Of a stretch of DNA of 64,000 nt, positions 41,918 to 54,677 are shown one piece after another (positions within the stretch are counted from its first letter, which is position 1; every line of letters starts with the position of its first letter). The translations under genes and the position numbers were made by a program. The notes under the pieces were generated by a model. It was not told the DNA's origin, searched no databases, and saw only the letters and a program-made list of their open reading frames with translations. The stretch comes from Streptomyces sp. HUAS MG91 (GTDB lineage Bacteria; Actinomycetota; Actinomycetes; Streptomycetales; Streptomycetaceae): contig NZ_CP159534.1 in assembly GCF_040529335.1 (NCBI RefSeq), forward strand, positions 3,286,001-3,350,000, given 5' to 3'.

Positions 41918-43219
41918 CTAGTCGGCCACGAAGGTTCGGGCTGCCTTGTCGTGGAGGCACTGGCGCCAGGGGCGGTCGAAGGCGCCCCACAGGACTCCGA
42001 GGACGCCGATGACCAGAACGCCCGGGACGCTGTAGACGAGCCAGCGCTTAAGGGCGGCGCCGAACGTCGGCGAGGTGTGCTCCTCGATGTCCCGGACGGA
42101 CAGCCCCAGCACCTTCTTGCCGAGCGTGCGCCCCCACTTGGCGGTGGGCAGCGCCTCGTAGAGGACACCGAAGACCAGCAGCACACCGAGGACGATGCCC
42201 AGATACACGCCCGTGGTGCCGTCGATCAGCCAGACGGTGACCTGCCGGCCGGAGGCCTTGGCCGCGTCGATCTTCCCGTCGATGTGATCGACGGTCCGCC
42301 CGTACAGCGGCACTGCGGCGACGGCGGTGACGGCCCCGAGAACGGCCGAATCGATGAGCCGCGCGGCGAACCGCTTGCCGAGCCCGGCGGGCCGCGCGCT
42401 CGCCTGGGCCTGCGCGGCGGCGAGGAACGGGTCGGTGACCACCGGCTTGAACGGCGTGACGGGACCGCCGCTCTCCGGCGCGGGAGCAGGCGCGGGCGTC
42501 GCGAGTTGGTGCACCTGCTGTGCCCAGGAGGGCTGCCCGCCGCCGGGTCCCTGGGTGACGGGGGTGGGCAGGGGGGCCTGCTGCTGCGGAGCCTGCTGCT
42601 GCGGCTGGACCGGGGCGGGGGCAGGCGTGGGCGCGGGGGCCGGTGCGGGCGCGGGTGCCGGGTTCGCCTGCTGCTTCGGCAGGGCCCGGATCGCCATGGT
42701 GCCCTCGGTGCGCACGGGAGCCGCCGCGCCCGGCCGCACGGCACGGATCGAGACGGTGTTGTCGGGCCGCTCCTGCGGCTCGTCGGCGGCCGGTTCGGGG
42801 GCAGCTGACCCGCCGTCGGAAGAGCCCCAGGAGACCCGGCGGTCCTGCTCGCCGCCGAATCCGGACTGCCGGGAGGCGTCGGCCTGCCAGGCGGAGGCGG
42901 GCTCGGGCGGCGCGGGGGCCTCGACGCTGTTGACGGCGCCGGTCTCGGGTCCGGTCTCCGTACGGACGGAGGGCTCCTCGTCGAGGAATACCGGGCCGGT
43001 CTCCTCGGCGGTGGGGGCGGACGGCTGTGCCACGGGCCCGGGTTGGGCGCTCGCGCCCGGCGGGGCCGGCAGCTGTTCGCCGTCGGACGGCGCGGGGCGG
43101 CTGGTGCCGGGGACCCAGGCGGCTCCGTTCCAGTACCGGACATATCCGGGAATGGACGGGTCGGGGTAGTAGCCTTCGCGGGGCCTGTCGTCGCCGGGGG
43201 CCGGGGTTGGGGCGCTCAT
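41918..43219 (-). CDS. RDD-family protein with N-terminal DUF2510 domain
   Basis: 433 aa. Residues ~12-50 match DUF2510 (REGYYPDPSIPGYVRYWNGAAWVPG), a short domain frequent at actinobacterial N-termini. A ~200-residue low-complexity Pro/Ala/Gln/Glu linker follows. The RDD domain is at the C-terminus: LGKRFAARLIDSAVLGAVTAVAAVPLYG, then LVFGVLYEALPTAKWGRTLGKKVLGLSV and VYSVPGVLVIGVLGVLWGAFDRPWRQCLHDKAARTFVAD. Related to the downstream RDD gene. Function unknown. Confidence 0.88.
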   Translation of the reverse strand: MSAPTPAPGDDRPREGYYPDPSIPGYVRYWNGAAWVPGTSRPAPSDGEQLPAPPGASAQPGPVAQPSAPTAEETGPVFLDEEPSVRTETGPETGAVNSVEAPAPPEPASAWQADASRQSGFGGEQDRRVSWGSSDGGSAAPEPAADEPQERPDNTVSIRAVRPGAAAPVRTEGTMAIRALPKQQANPAPAPAPAPAPTPAPAPVQPQQQAPQQQAPLPTPVTQGPGGGQPSWAQQVHQLATPAPAPAPESGGPVTPFKPVVTDPFLAAAQAQASARPAGLGKRFAARLIDSAVLGAVTAVAAVPLYGRTVDHIDGKIDAAKASGRQVTVWLIDGTTGVYLGIVLGVLLVFGVLYEALPTAKWGRTLGKKVLGLSVRDIEEHTSPTFGAALKRWLVYSVPGVLVIGVLGVLWGAFDRPWRQCLHDKAARTFVAD

Positions 43220-43439
43220 GTCCGTCGTCCCGTATCTGCTCGGGGGTCTTGTTGTGGCCTCTACGTCTATCAGACCACCGCGCCCGCCCGTGCCGCTCCG
43301 CCGTTACGGACCACTTTCCGGGCATTCGCGGGGCCCGGAAAAAAACTTCGGCGAACTCGCGTAATGCCGCGGCCACATCGGCCTCTCACCTTGTACGGGC
43401 CCGCTCGTGGACCCGTACAGGCGAGAGGAAGCGCACGAC

Positions 43440-43910
43440 ATGCACTCCGTGGTGGAACGCGAACTAGAGCTGAAGCTGGTGTTGTCGCCCGAGCGAAGCA
43501 TCCCCGTCCCGGCCCGGCTGACGTACCGGACGAACGATCCCTACGCCGTGCACATCACCTTCCACGTCGGGTCCGACCACCCGGTCAACTGGACGTTCGC
43601 GCGCGAGCTGCTGGTGGAGGGGGTGTTCCGGCCGTGCGGGCACGGGGACGTGCGGGTGTGGCCGACGAAGGTGGACGGGCGCAGCGTGGTGCTGATGGCG
43701 CTGACCTCGCCGGACGGCGACGCGCTGCTGGAGGCGCCGACCGCGCAGGTGTCGGCCTGGCTGGAGCGCACGCTGCGGGCGGTTCCGCCGGGCTCTGAGG
43801 CCGAGCGGCTCGGCATCGACGCCGGCCTCGCCGAGCTGCTCACGCCCACCCCGGCCGACGACCTCTACCTGCGCGACCCGTGGGGCTCGGACGAGTCGGA
43901 CGGGCAGTGA
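43440..43910 (+). CDS. ssgG: SsgA-family sporulation/cell-division regulator, ssgG by position
   Basis: 156 aa from ATG 43440. The whole length is the SALP family fold: HSVVERELELKLVLSPERSIPVPARLTYRTNDPYAVHITFHVG and WTFARELLVEGVFRPCGHGDVRVWP, with the conserved YAV and GDGDVRVWP-like motifs, and a short acidic tail. SALPs act in septum placement and peptidoglycan maintenance during aerial sporulation in Streptomyces. The position after the nag genes and before the FAD oxidase matches ssgG in S. coelicolor, where it is required for correct septum spacing; this assignment is by recalled synteny. Confidence 0.82.
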   Translation: MHSVVERELELKLVLSPERSIPVPARLTYRTNDPYAVHITFHVGSDHPVNWTFARELLVEGVFRPCGHGDVRVWPTKVDGRSVVLMALTSPDGDALLEAPTAQVSAWLERTLRAVPPGSEAERLGIDAGLAELLTPTPADDLYLRDPWGSDESDGQ

Positions 43911-43932
43911 GGGACGCTGCCCGGCGAGGTGA

Positions 43933-45303
43933 TCAGAACAGTTTGCCGGGGTTGAGCAGGCCGAGCGGGTCGAAGGCCGCCTTCACCGCCTGCTGCACCT
44001 CGACGCCGACCGGGCCCAGTTCGCGGGCGAGCCACTCCTTCTTCAGGACGCCGACGCCGTGCTCCCCGGTGATGGTGCCGCCGAGTTCCAGGCCGAGCGC
44101 CATGATCTCGTCGAAGGACTCGCGGGCCCGGCGGCCCTCGTCCGCGTCCTGCGCGTCGAAGCAGACGGTGGGGTGCGTGTTGCCGTCGCCCGCGTGGGCG
44201 CAGACGCCGATGGTCAGCGCGTACTTCTCGGCGATCCGCTCGACGCCTTCGAGGAGTTCGCCGAGCTTCGAGCGCGGCACGCACACGTCGTCGATCATCG
44301 TGGTGCCCTTGACCGCTTCGAGCGCGGTGAGGGACAGCCGCCGCGCCTGGAGCAGCAGTTCGGACTCCGCCGCGTCCTCGGCGGGCACGACCTGGGTGGC
44401 GCCCGCGGCCTCGCACAGGGCGCCGACGGCGGCGAGGTCGGCGGCCGGGTCCGGGGTGTCGAAGGCGGCCAGGAGCAGGGCCTCGGTGGTCTCCGGGAGG
44501 CCCATGTTCGCCATGGCGTTGACGGCCTTGACCGTCGTACGGTCCATGAGTTCGAGGAGTGACGGGACGTGGCCGCCCTCCATGATCCGGCAGACGGCGT
44601 CGCAGGCGGCCGCGGCGGAGGCGAACTCGGCGGCGAGCACCAGTTGTCGAGGCGGCTGCGGCTTGAGCGCCAGCGTCGCCTTCACGACGATGCCGAGGCT
44701 GCCCTCGGAGCCGACGAAGAGGCGCGTGAGGTCGTAGCCCGCGACGCCCTTGGCGGTGCGCCGGCCGGTGGACAGCAGGCGGCCGTCGGCGAGGACGACG
44801 TCGAGCCCGAGCACGTACTCGGCCGTCACCCCGTACTTGACGCAGCACAGGCCGCCCGACGCCGTGCCGATGTTCCCGCCGATGGTGCACATCTCCCAAC
44901 TGGAGGGGTCCGGCGGGTAGTACAGGCCGTGCTCGTTGACCGCGCGGGAGAGCGTGGCGTTGATGACGCCCGGCTCGACGACCGCGATCCGGTCGACCGG
45001 GCTGATCTCCAGGATGCGGTCCATCTTGGTGAGGGAGAGCACGACACAGCCGTCGCTGGCGTTGGCCGCGCCGGACAGGCCCGTACGGGCGCCCTGCGGG
45101 ACGACCGGTACGCGCAGCGCGGTGGCCGTGCGCATGACGTGCTGGACCTGTTCGACCGTGCGGGGCAGGACGACGACGGCCGGGGCGCCCGCGTCGCAGA
45201 AGCTCGCCATGTCGTGCGCGTAGGAGGCGGTGATGTCGGGGTCGGTGAGGATCGCCTCGGCGGGCAGCCCGTCCCCGAGCAGTTCGATGAGGGTGCGGCT
45301 CAT
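43933..45303 (-). CDS. FAD-linked oxidase (glycolate/D-lactate oxidase type)
   Basis: 456 aa from ATG 45303. FAD-binding PCMH domain: VVVLPRTVEQVQHVMRTATALRVPVVPQGARTGLSG, NMxEIS region ISPVDRIAVVEPGVINATL and GGNIGTASGG (~130). The C-terminal catalytic cap (VHAGDGNTHPTV near residue 380 and a final EHGVGVLKKEWL) is typical of glycolate oxidase GlcD, D-2-hydroxyacid dehydrogenases and MurB-like enzymes. The natural substrate is likely a 2-hydroxyacid. Convergent with ssgG (22-bp gap); divergent from the TPR gene. Confidence 0.9.
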   Translation of the reverse strand: MSRTLIELLGDGLPAEAILTDPDITASYAHDMASFCDAGAPAVVVLPRTVEQVQHVMRTATALRVPVVPQGARTGLSGAANASDGCVVLSLTKMDRILEISPVDRIAVVEPGVINATLSRAVNEHGLYYPPDPSSWEMCTIGGNIGTASGGLCCVKYGVTAEYVLGLDVVLADGRLLSTGRRTAKGVAGYDLTRLFVGSEGSLGIVVKATLALKPQPPRQLVLAAEFASAAAACDAVCRIMEGGHVPSLLELMDRTTVKAVNAMANMGLPETTEALLLAAFDTPDPAADLAAVGALCEAAGATQVVPAEDAAESELLLQARRLSLTALEAVKGTTMIDDVCVPRSKLGELLEGVERIAEKYALTIGVCAHAGDGNTHPTVCFDAQDADEGRRARESFDEIMALGLELGGTITGEHGVGVLKKEWLARELGPVGVEVQQAVKAAFDPLGLLNPGKLF

Positions 45304-45390
45304 GATCACAGCCTCGCACTCGGGGCCATCGGTGTGAACCCGTCTGTGGCCTCCACCGTGTGCTCTTCGTATTGACGCACAGTATGCGCC

Positions 45391-46914
45391 ATGGAGATCG
45401 CCGAGAACGCCGAGGACGTCCAGACCTCCGCGCGGGCCGTGGCGCCCGCGCCGGAGCCCGTCGCCGCCCCACGCCGCCGCTCCCCCGCCGTGCGGCGCGC
45501 TCTCGTCGCCGCCGTCACCGGGTGCGCCGTGCTCGGCGGTGTGCTGGTGCTGCTGCCGGACGAGAAGCAGGAGCCCGCGGCGCTGCCGGGTCCGGCCGGG
45601 CGGGCGGTGATCGCGGCCGCCGTCGGGGCGCCGGCCGCGCTGCCGGATCTGAGCGCGCTGATCGGGGAGCGCGAGGCGCGGGTGCGCACGCATCCGCGGG
45701 ACGGTCTGTCGTGGGCGGCGCTCGGGGCCGCCTACGTGGAGCGGGGCTCGCGGACCGCGCGGACCGCGGACTACCCCAAGGCCGAGCGGGCGCTGCGCAG
45801 TTCGCTCGCCGCGCGGCCGGAGGGGAACGTCGAGGCGCTCGACGGGTTCGCCGCCCTCGCGGCCGCCCGCGGCGACTGGCGCGGCGCCCGGGAGTACGGC
45901 GAGGCCGCCGTGAAGCTGGCGCCGAAGCGCTGGTCGTCGTACGTCTCGCTGGTCGACGGCTATCGCGGGACGGGCGACTACAAGGCGGCGGACCGCACCC
46001 TGGAGAAGCTGACCGGGCTGTCGGCGGGCGCCGGGACCGCGGTGACGCTGCGCACGGCGGCCGTGTACGGGGACCGGGGCTGGCGGGAGGACGCCGCCGC
46101 GGTGCTCGCCGACGCGTCGGCGCGGGCCGGTACGCCGGCGGAGCGGGCGGCGCTGTTGCAGCGGGGCGGTGACCTCGCCTGGGACCGGGGGGAGCCGGCC
46201 GACGCGCTGCGGCACCAGGACGCGGCGCTCGCCGCCGATCCGTCCGCGCACGCGGCGCTGGCCGGGCGGGCGCGGGCGCTGGCCTCGCTGGGGCGGACGG
46301 CCGAGGCGGTGAAGGCGTATCGGCTCGCGCTGGCGAAGCAGCCCGAGCCGGAGTACGCGCTGGAGCTGGGCGAGTTGTACGCGTCGCTGGGGGACGAGCG
46401 GGCCGCCGACGCGCAGTACGGGGTGCTGCGGGCGCGGGTCGCCGCGCAGCGGGCGCACGGGGTGGACGACGCGCTGGTGCTCGGGCGGTTCGAGGCCGAT
46501 CACGGGGATCCGGAGGCGGCCGTGGCGCGGCTGCGGGCGGAGTGGTCGCGGGCGCCGGGGATCGCTGTCGCGGACGCGCTGGGGTGGGCGTATCACCGGG
46601 CCGGGGACGAGGATGCCGCCCACTGGTTCCTGCGGCGGGCCACCGACCGGCAGAAGGGCGGGACGGTACGCAACGCGTCCTACTCGTACCATCTCGGGGT
46701 CGTGGAGCGGGAGTTGGGGTTGTACGGGGCGGCCCGGCGGCATCTCGGGGAGGCGCTGCGCATCAATCCCGGGTTCTCGCCGTTGTACGGGCCCGATGCC
46801 CGGGAGGCGCTGGACGCGTTGGGCTCGCCGCCCGAGGGTGGGGTTCCGCAGATGTGGCCCCCGAAGCCACCGGTCGCTGCCGCGTCCCATCGGGTCGCGC
46901 CGAAGCGCCGCTAG
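45391..46914 (+). CDS. tetratricopeptide-repeat protein with N-terminal membrane helix
   Basis: 507 aa. A ~30-residue tail is followed by one membrane helix ALVAAVTGCAVLGGVLVLL (~35-54). The rest holds at least nine TPR-like 34-residue units, e.g. WAALGAAYVERGSRTARTADYPKAERAL, DGFAALAAARGDWRGAREYGEAAVKL, and GLYGAARRHLGEALRINPGFSPLYG at the end. Likely exposed outside the membrane as a scaffold. Divergent from the FAD oxidase and 41 bp upstream of an inverted repeat pair. Partner unknown. Confidence 0.85.
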   Translation: MEIAENAEDVQTSARAVAPAPEPVAAPRRRSPAVRRALVAAVTGCAVLGGVLVLLPDEKQEPAALPGPAGRAVIAAAVGAPAALPDLSALIGEREARVRTHPRDGLSWAALGAAYVERGSRTARTADYPKAERALRSSLAARPEGNVEALDGFAALAAARGDWRGAREYGEAAVKLAPKRWSSYVSLVDGYRGTGDYKAADRTLEKLTGLSAGAGTAVTLRTAAVYGDRGWREDAAAVLADASARAGTPAERAALLQRGGDLAWDRGEPADALRHQDAALAADPSAHAALAGRARALASLGRTAEAVKAYRLALAKQPEPEYALELGELYASLGDERAADAQYGVLRARVAAQRAHGVDDALVLGRFEADHGDPEAAVARLRAEWSRAPGIAVADALGWAYHRAGDEDAAHWFLRRATDRQKGGTVRNASYSYHLGVVERELGLYGAARRHLGEALRINPGFSPLYGPDAREALDALGSPPEGGVPQMWPPKPPVAAASHRVAPKRR

Positions 46915-46955
46915 GGGTTCGGCCGGTGGGCGGGCGCGGGCCGCGTCGTGGCTGG

Positions 46956-47019
46956 TCGCGCAGTTCCCCGCGCCCCTGAAACGAGCTCCGCTCGTCCAGG
47001 GGCGCGGGGAACTGCGCGA
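46956..47019. repeat. inverted pair of family-A repeats
   Basis: Arms 46956-46977 (plus) and 46998-47019 (minus) with a 20-nt spacer containing ACGAGCTCCGCTCGT, another palindrome. The shortest of the three inverted pairs, 41 bp after the TPR gene stop and 73 bp from the convergent hppD stop. Confidence 0.87.
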
Positions 47020-47092
47020 GAAGCGGCCACCGGCCCGAGGACGAAGTACGCCCCCGGAATCGCCGGGGAACCGCACGACCGGCACCCCTCGG

Positions 47093-48831
<1,739 letters not shown>

Positions 48832-48889
48832 CGTGGGGCCGCCGGGAGATTCCCGGCGGCTGTACGAACAGCGCCCGGCGCGAGGCGCG

Positions 48890-49529
48890 ATGAACTTCTG
48901 GGACTATCTCGGCAGCCATCACCAGCAGCTGCTGTTCGACGCCTACCAGCACGCCAGCGAGGTCTTCCAGTGCATGCTGCTGGCGACCGTGATCGGCGCG
49001 CTGATCGGCGTGATCACGTACCGCAGCGACTGGGCGGGCAACCTCGCCACCTCGGCGACCTCCACCATCCTGACCATCCCGTCGCTGGCCCTGCTCGGTC
49101 TGCTCATCCCGGTCGTCGGCATCGGCGTGGCGCCGACCGTCATCGCGCTGACGCTGTACGGGCTGCTGCCGATCGTGCGCAACGCGATCGTGGGCCTGCG
49201 CGGTGTTGACCCGCAGCTGATCGACGCGGCCAAGGGCATCGGGATGTCCCGGATGGCCCGCCTGGTGCGGGTGGAGCTGCCGCTGGCGTGGCCGCCGATC
49301 CTGACCGGCATCCGGGTCTCCACGCAGATGCTGATGGGCATCGCCGCGATCGCCGCCTACGCCTCCGGACCGGGCCTCGGCAACGAGATCTTCCGCGGGA
49401 TCGCCTCGCTGGGCAGCAAGAACGCACTGAACCAGGTACTCGCCGGGACCCTCGGCATCATCATCCTCGCCCTGCTCTTCGACGCCGTGTACGTCCTGAT
49501 CGGGCGGCTGACCATCCCGAGGGGGATCC

Positions 49530-49537
<8 letters not shown>
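48890..49537 (+). CDS. ABC transporter permease, osmoprotectant (OpuBB/OpuCB-like)
   Basis: 215 aa with six helices; BPD-transport domain with RNAIVGLRGVDPQLIDAAKGIGMSRMARLVRVELPLAWP (EAA-loop, ~105-140). Paired with the second permease gene at 50831, as in OpuC-type systems (OpuCB and OpuCD). Starts 58 bp after lrp. Overlaps the ATPase gene by 8 bp. Forms the cytoplasmic-membrane pore for glycine betaine/choline/carnitine or proline betaine uptake. Confidence 0.92.
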
Positions 49538-50830
<1,293 letters not shown>

Positions 50831-50834
<4 letters not shown>

Positions 50835-51730
50835 GCGGCCCGACCGGTCAGCCGTCCGGCAAGCACCGCAAGGGCGCGCCGCCGAAGGGCGCCAGGCCCG
50901 ACGGCGAGCACGAGGTGATGGGTCTCGCGTTCCGCGACGACGGCGAGGACGCCGCCGAGCGGGAGGCGACGCCGCCCGCACCGAAGGAGCCGCGCCGCCT
51001 CACCTGGCAGAAGCTGACGTTCCTGCCCGCGCTGGTGGCGGTGGTGCTGCTGATCACCTGGCTGTGGTTCCGCAACGCCGACCTCGACACCATCTCGAAG
51101 AACGCGCTCTCCGGCGGCCAGGTCTGGAAGGACCTCAAGCAGCACATCGAGCTGACCGTCATCTCCACGTTCTTCGTGCTGATCATCGCGATCCCGCTGG
51201 GGATCCTGCTGACCCGCAGGATGTTCCGCAAGGCGACGCCGTTCGCGCTCGCCCTCGCCAACATGGGCCAGGCCACCCCGGCGATCGGTCTGCTGGCGCT
51301 GCTGGTGATCTGGCTCGGCACCGGCCAGCGGTCCGCGCTGATCGGCATCATCATCTACGCGATCCTGCCGGTGCTCTCCAACACGATCGCGGGCCTGAAG
51401 GCCAACGACCCGACCCTCATGGAGGCGGCGCGCGGCATCGGCATGTCGCCCGCGATGGTGCTGGCCCGGGTGGAGCTGCCGCTGGCGGTGCCGCTGATCC
51501 TGGCCGGCGTGCGCACCGCGCTCGTCCTCAACGTCGGCACCGCCACCCTCGCCGTGTTCGGCGGCGGCGGGGGCCTCGGCACGCTCATCCAGGCCGGCAT
51601 CACCAATCAGCGCATGCCGATCCTGCTGCTCGGCTCCATCCTGACGATCGCGCTCGCCCTGCTGGTGGACTGGCTGGCGTCGCTGGCCGAGGTGCTGCTC
51701 AGCCCGCGCGGACTGGAGGCGCGAACATGA
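50831..51730 (+). CDS. ABC transporter permease, osmoprotectant (second)
   Basis: 299 aa, GTG start overlapping the ATPase stop. N-terminal ~60 residues are hydrophilic (GEHEVMGLAFRDDGEDAAEREA), unlike the first permease. BPD domain: SNTIAGLKANDPTLMEAARGIGMSPAMVLARVELPLAVP. Matches OpuCD in position. Overlaps the binding-protein gene by 4 bp, so all four genes are a translationally coupled operon. Confidence 0.93.
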
Positions 51731-52704
51731 AGCACCGTATGCGCGTGACCGTGGCGGCGGCCGCCGGGCTCGCCCTGCTCGCCGGGTGCGGGCTGACCAG
51801 CGGCAGCCCGATGGTCGACGACGTCTCCCCCGGCATCGTCGGCAAGGGCGAACCGCTCAAGGGCGCGAACCTCGTCGTCACCTCCAAGGAGTTCACCGAA
51901 CAGCTGGTCCTCGGCGCGATCATGGGCATCGCCTTCCAGGCGGCCGGCGCCGAGGTCATCGACCGCACCGGCATCCAGGGCTCGGTCGGCGCCCGCGAGG
52001 CCATCAAGTCCGGTGACGCCGACGCCATGTACGAGTACACGGGCACCGCCTGGATCACGTACCTCGGCAACTCCGATCCGATCACCGACCCGCAGAAGCA
52101 GTGGCAGGCGGTCAAGGACGCGGACGCCAAGAACGGCATCACGTGGCTGCCGCCCGCCCCGCTGAACAACACCTACGCGCTCGCCATGAACGCGGCCAAC
52201 TTCAAGAAGTACGGCACGAAGACGCTCTCCGAGGTCGCCGCGCTCGCGAAGTCGGACCCGAAGGCCGTCACGGTGTGCGTGGAGAGCGAGTTCGCCAACC
52301 GGGCCGACGGGCTGCGGGGCATGGAGAAGACGTACGGGATGAGCATCCCCGCGTCGAACGTCACGCAGATGGACAGCGGCATCATCTACACGCAGGTGAA
52401 GAAGGGCAGTTGCACCTTCGGCGAGGTGTACACCACCGACGGCCGCATCCGGTCGATGAACCTCCAGGTCATGGAGGACGACAAGCACTTCTTCCCGAAC
52501 TACAACGCGGCTCCGGAGGTCAACTCCAAGGCGTACGAGAAGTATCCGGAGATGGCCGAGGTCCTCGACCCGATCTCGAAGAAGCTCACCAACTCCGTCG
52601 CCCAGGACCTCAACGCCAAGGTCGACGTCGACGGCGAGGACCCGCACCAGGTGGCCCTGGACTGGATGGTGAAGGAGGGCTTCGTGAAGGAGGGCGACGG
52701 CTAG
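51727..52704 (+). CDS. osmoprotectant-binding lipoprotein (glycine betaine/choline type)
   Basis: 325 aa. Lipoprotein signal with LALLAGCG lipobox (Cys ~21). The OpuAC-type fold: LVVTSKEFTEQLVLGAIMGIAFQAAG, MYEYTGTAWITYLGN, and TFGEVYTTDGRI. Aromatic cage residues (W/Y) needed for quaternary ammonium are present, e.g. WITYLG and YNAAPEV. It captures betaine-type solutes outside the membrane for the permease pair. Last gene of the operon; convergent and only 1 bp apart from the S16 protease gene. Confidence 0.93.
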   Translation: MKHRMRVTVAAAAGLALLAGCGLTSGSPMVDDVSPGIVGKGEPLKGANLVVTSKEFTEQLVLGAIMGIAFQAAGAEVIDRTGIQGSVGAREAIKSGDADAMYEYTGTAWITYLGNSDPITDPQKQWQAVKDADAKNGITWLPPAPLNNTYALAMNAANFKKYGTKTLSEVAALAKSDPKAVTVCVESEFANRADGLRGMEKTYGMSIPASNVTQMDSGIIYTQVKKGSCTFGEVYTTDGRIRSMNLQVMEDDKHFFPNYNAAPEVNSKAYEKYPEMAEVLDPISKKLTNSVAQDLNAKVDVDGEDPHQVALDWMVKEGFVKEGDG

Positions 52705-52705
52705 G

Positions 52706-53497
52706 TCAGCAGGCGGGGACGGTGCCGGAGTTCTTCTCCAGGTCCGTCAGCGCGGTGACCGCGCCCTTGAGCGTGGTCACCGGGATCAGCCGCATCGACT
52801 TCGGCGCCGACGCCTTCGCGTCCGCGCACTCCGCCTTCGGTACGAGGAAGACGGTGGCGCCGTCACGGTCGGCGGCCTGCACCTTCATCGAGACGCCGCC
52901 GACCGCGCCGACCTTGCCGTTCGCGTCGATCGTGCCGGTGCCCGCGATGGACTTCCCGCCGGTCAGGTCGCCGCCGCTGCCGTCGCCGTCGAGCTTGTCG
53001 ACGATGCCGAGCGAGAACAGCAGGCCCGCGCTGGGGCCGCCGACGTCGCCGAGCTGGAGGCTGACCCGGACGTCCTTGCCGCGGTCGCCGAGGTAGCCGA
53101 GCGCGGCTTCGGTGGCGGCGTCCTGCGAGCCCCTCATCTCGTCCTGGTTGTGCTTCTCGATCTCCTTGGTGGAGTCGCCCGCCGGGTACACGGCGTCACG
53201 CGGCATGACCGCGCGGTCGTCCCGGAACCAGCTGTCGACCACGTCGGAGAGGTGGATCGAGGCGTCGGGTCCTGTCGCCAGAATCGTCACTGCACGCAGC
53301 TGGCCGCTGGTGTCGCGGGTGCCGGTGCCGGAGATCCTGATGACGGGCTTGCCGCCGGACGTCCCCAGCACGTTCGTCGTGGGGCCCGGCTGGGCCACCG
53401 AGAACGGCAGCGGGGCCAGGGCTGTGATCGCGAGCAGCGCGATCACCGGGAGCGCGCAGAGGGCGAGGGCCTTGGGTCGGCTGAGGCGATTGAGCAC
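52706..53497 (-). CDS. Lon-like (S16 family) secreted/membrane protease, YlbL-like
   Basis: 263 aa. N-terminal membrane helix ALALCALPVIALLAITALAPL (~10-30). The C-terminal S16 domain has the Ser-Lys dyad: Ser in DVGGPSAGLLFSLGI (~155) and Lys in GAVGGVSMKVQAADRDGA (~200). It lacks an obvious PDZ domain that YlbL-like proteins usually have between helix and protease, and the ~85-residue middle part may hold a short variant. Soluble part outside the membrane. Convergent with the osmoprotectant operon. Confidence 0.85.
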   Translation of the reverse strand: MLNRLSRPKALALCALPVIALLAITALAPLPFSVAQPGPTTNVLGTSGGKPVIRISGTGTRDTSGQLRAVTILATGPDASIHLSDVVDSWFRDDRAVMPRDAVYPAGDSTKEIEKHNQDEMRGSQDAATEAALGYLGDRGKDVRVSLQLGDVGGPSAGLLFSLGIVDKLDGDGSGGDLTGGKSIAGTGTIDANGKVGAVGGVSMKVQAADRDGATVFLVPKAECADAKASAPKSMRLIPVTTLKGAVTALTDLEKNSGTVPAC

Positions 53498-53558
53498 CCG
53501 CCCAATCTAACGCGACCGCCCGTCGCCCTTCGCCCGCGGCTCCGGTGGGGGCCGGCCG

Positions 53559-54677
53559 TCAGCGGGCCGGGGACGGGAACAGGGTGTTGCGGGTCGTCGT
53601 GAAGCGGTGGAGGGTGTCCGGGCGTGGGGTGATGCCGATGCCGGGGCCGGTCGGGACGGGGAGGTGGCCGTCGCTGAGGACGAACGGCTCCGTGATGTCC
53701 TCGGCGAAATACCGGCTGGAAGCAGACGTGTCACCGGGCAGCGTGAACCCGGGGAGGGCGGCGAGGGCGAGATTCGGGGCCCGCCCGATCCCGGTCTCCA
53801 GCATCCCCCCGACCCAGGCGGCCACCCCGTGCGCGGCGGCGACATCGTGCAGCCGCCGCGCTTCCAGGTACCCGCCCACACGCGCGGGCTTGACGTTGAC
53901 GACCCGGCACGCGTCCATGGCGATCGCGGACGCGGTGTCCCGCGCGTTGTGCAGCGACTCGTCCAGACAGACGGGCGTGGCGATGCGCCGCTGGAGGAGC
54001 GCGTGGGCGTGGAGGTTGTTCTCCTCCAGGGGCTCCTCGATGAGCAGCAGCCCGAACTCGTCCAGGCGCCGCAGGTGCTCCGCGTCGGCGAGGGTGTACG
54101 CGGTGTTGGCGTCGACCTGGAGCGGCAGCCCGTCCCCGAACCGCTCGCGCACGGCCCGTACGGGGGCCAGGTCCCAGCCCGGCTCGATCTTCAGCTTGAT
54201 CCGGAGGTACCCCTCGGCGAGGTAGCGCTCGACGTCGTCGAGGAGGGCCGGGACGGACTCCTTGATGCCCACGGAGACGCCAGCAGGCACCCGGTCGCGG
54301 GTGGCGCCCAGGTAAGTGGCGAGCGACATGTCGTGGGCGCGGAGCTCGGCGTCGAGGACGGCCGTCTCCAGCGCGGCCTTCGCCAGCTCGTGCCCCTTGA
54401 TCTTCGCCGTCGCCGGGGCGACCGCGGCCGTCGTCAGCCGGGGCAGGGCGGCGACGCGCGGCAGCAGGAAGTCGCGGATCACGGTCTCGGCGCCGGAGAC
54501 GAACTCCGAGCAGTACAGCGGCTCGGGGTCGGCGGCGAACTCCGACCAGCCCTCGGCCTCGTCCGTGACGACGTGGAGCAGGAACGTGTCCTTGGTCGTC
54601 ATGGTCCCGAAGGACGTACGGAACGGGGTGACGAGCGGGATCGCGACGTGCAGGAGTTCCACGTGTTCGAGCTTCAT
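53559..54677 (-). CDS. enolase-superfamily racemase, OSBS/N-succinylamino-acid racemase type
   Basis: 372 aa from ATG 54677. MLE-subgroup enolase with Lys-x-Lys in YLRIKLKIEPGW (~163-165), metal ligands in PLQVDANTAYT (Asp), LIEEPL (Glu) and VCLDESL (Asp), and second-base Lys in RVVNVKPARVGG (~263). The annotation o-succinylbenzoate synthase (MenC) is often given, but Streptomyces makes menaquinone by the futalosine route, which uses no MenC. It is coupled by 4 bp to a GNAT gene and near an M20 deacylase, the N-succinylamino-acid racemase context. The longer upstream frame is shadow sequence. Confidence 0.9.
   Translation of the reverse strand: MKLEHVELLHVAIPLVTPFRTSFGTMTTKDTFLLHVVTDEAEGWSEFAADPEPLYCSEFVSGAETVIRDFLLPRVAALPRLTTAAVAPATAKIKGHELAKAALETAVLDAELRAHDMSLATYLGATRDRVPAGVSVGIKESVPALLDDVERYLAEGYLRIKLKIEPGWDLAPVRAVRERFGDGLPLQVDANTAYTLADAEHLRRLDEFGLLLIEEPLEENNLHAHALLQRRIATPVCLDESLHNARDTASAIAMDACRVVNVKPARVGGYLEARRLHDVAAAHGVAAWVGGMLETGIGRAPNLALAALPGFTLPGDTSASSRYFAEDITEPFVLSDGHLPVPTGPGIGITPRPDTLHRFTTTRNTLFPSPAR

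Noticed and set aside
43933..47085. 1050-aa minus-strand frame extending the FAD oxidase upstream
   Set aside because: The extra 600 residues are Arg/Pro-rich shadow of the TPR gene; the oxidase start at 45303 matches the family.
53559..54677. Assignment as menaquinone o-succinylbenzoate synthase (menC)
   Set aside because: No other men genes are near, Streptomyces use the futalosine route, and the neighbours (GNAT, M20) fit N-succinylamino-acid racemase.
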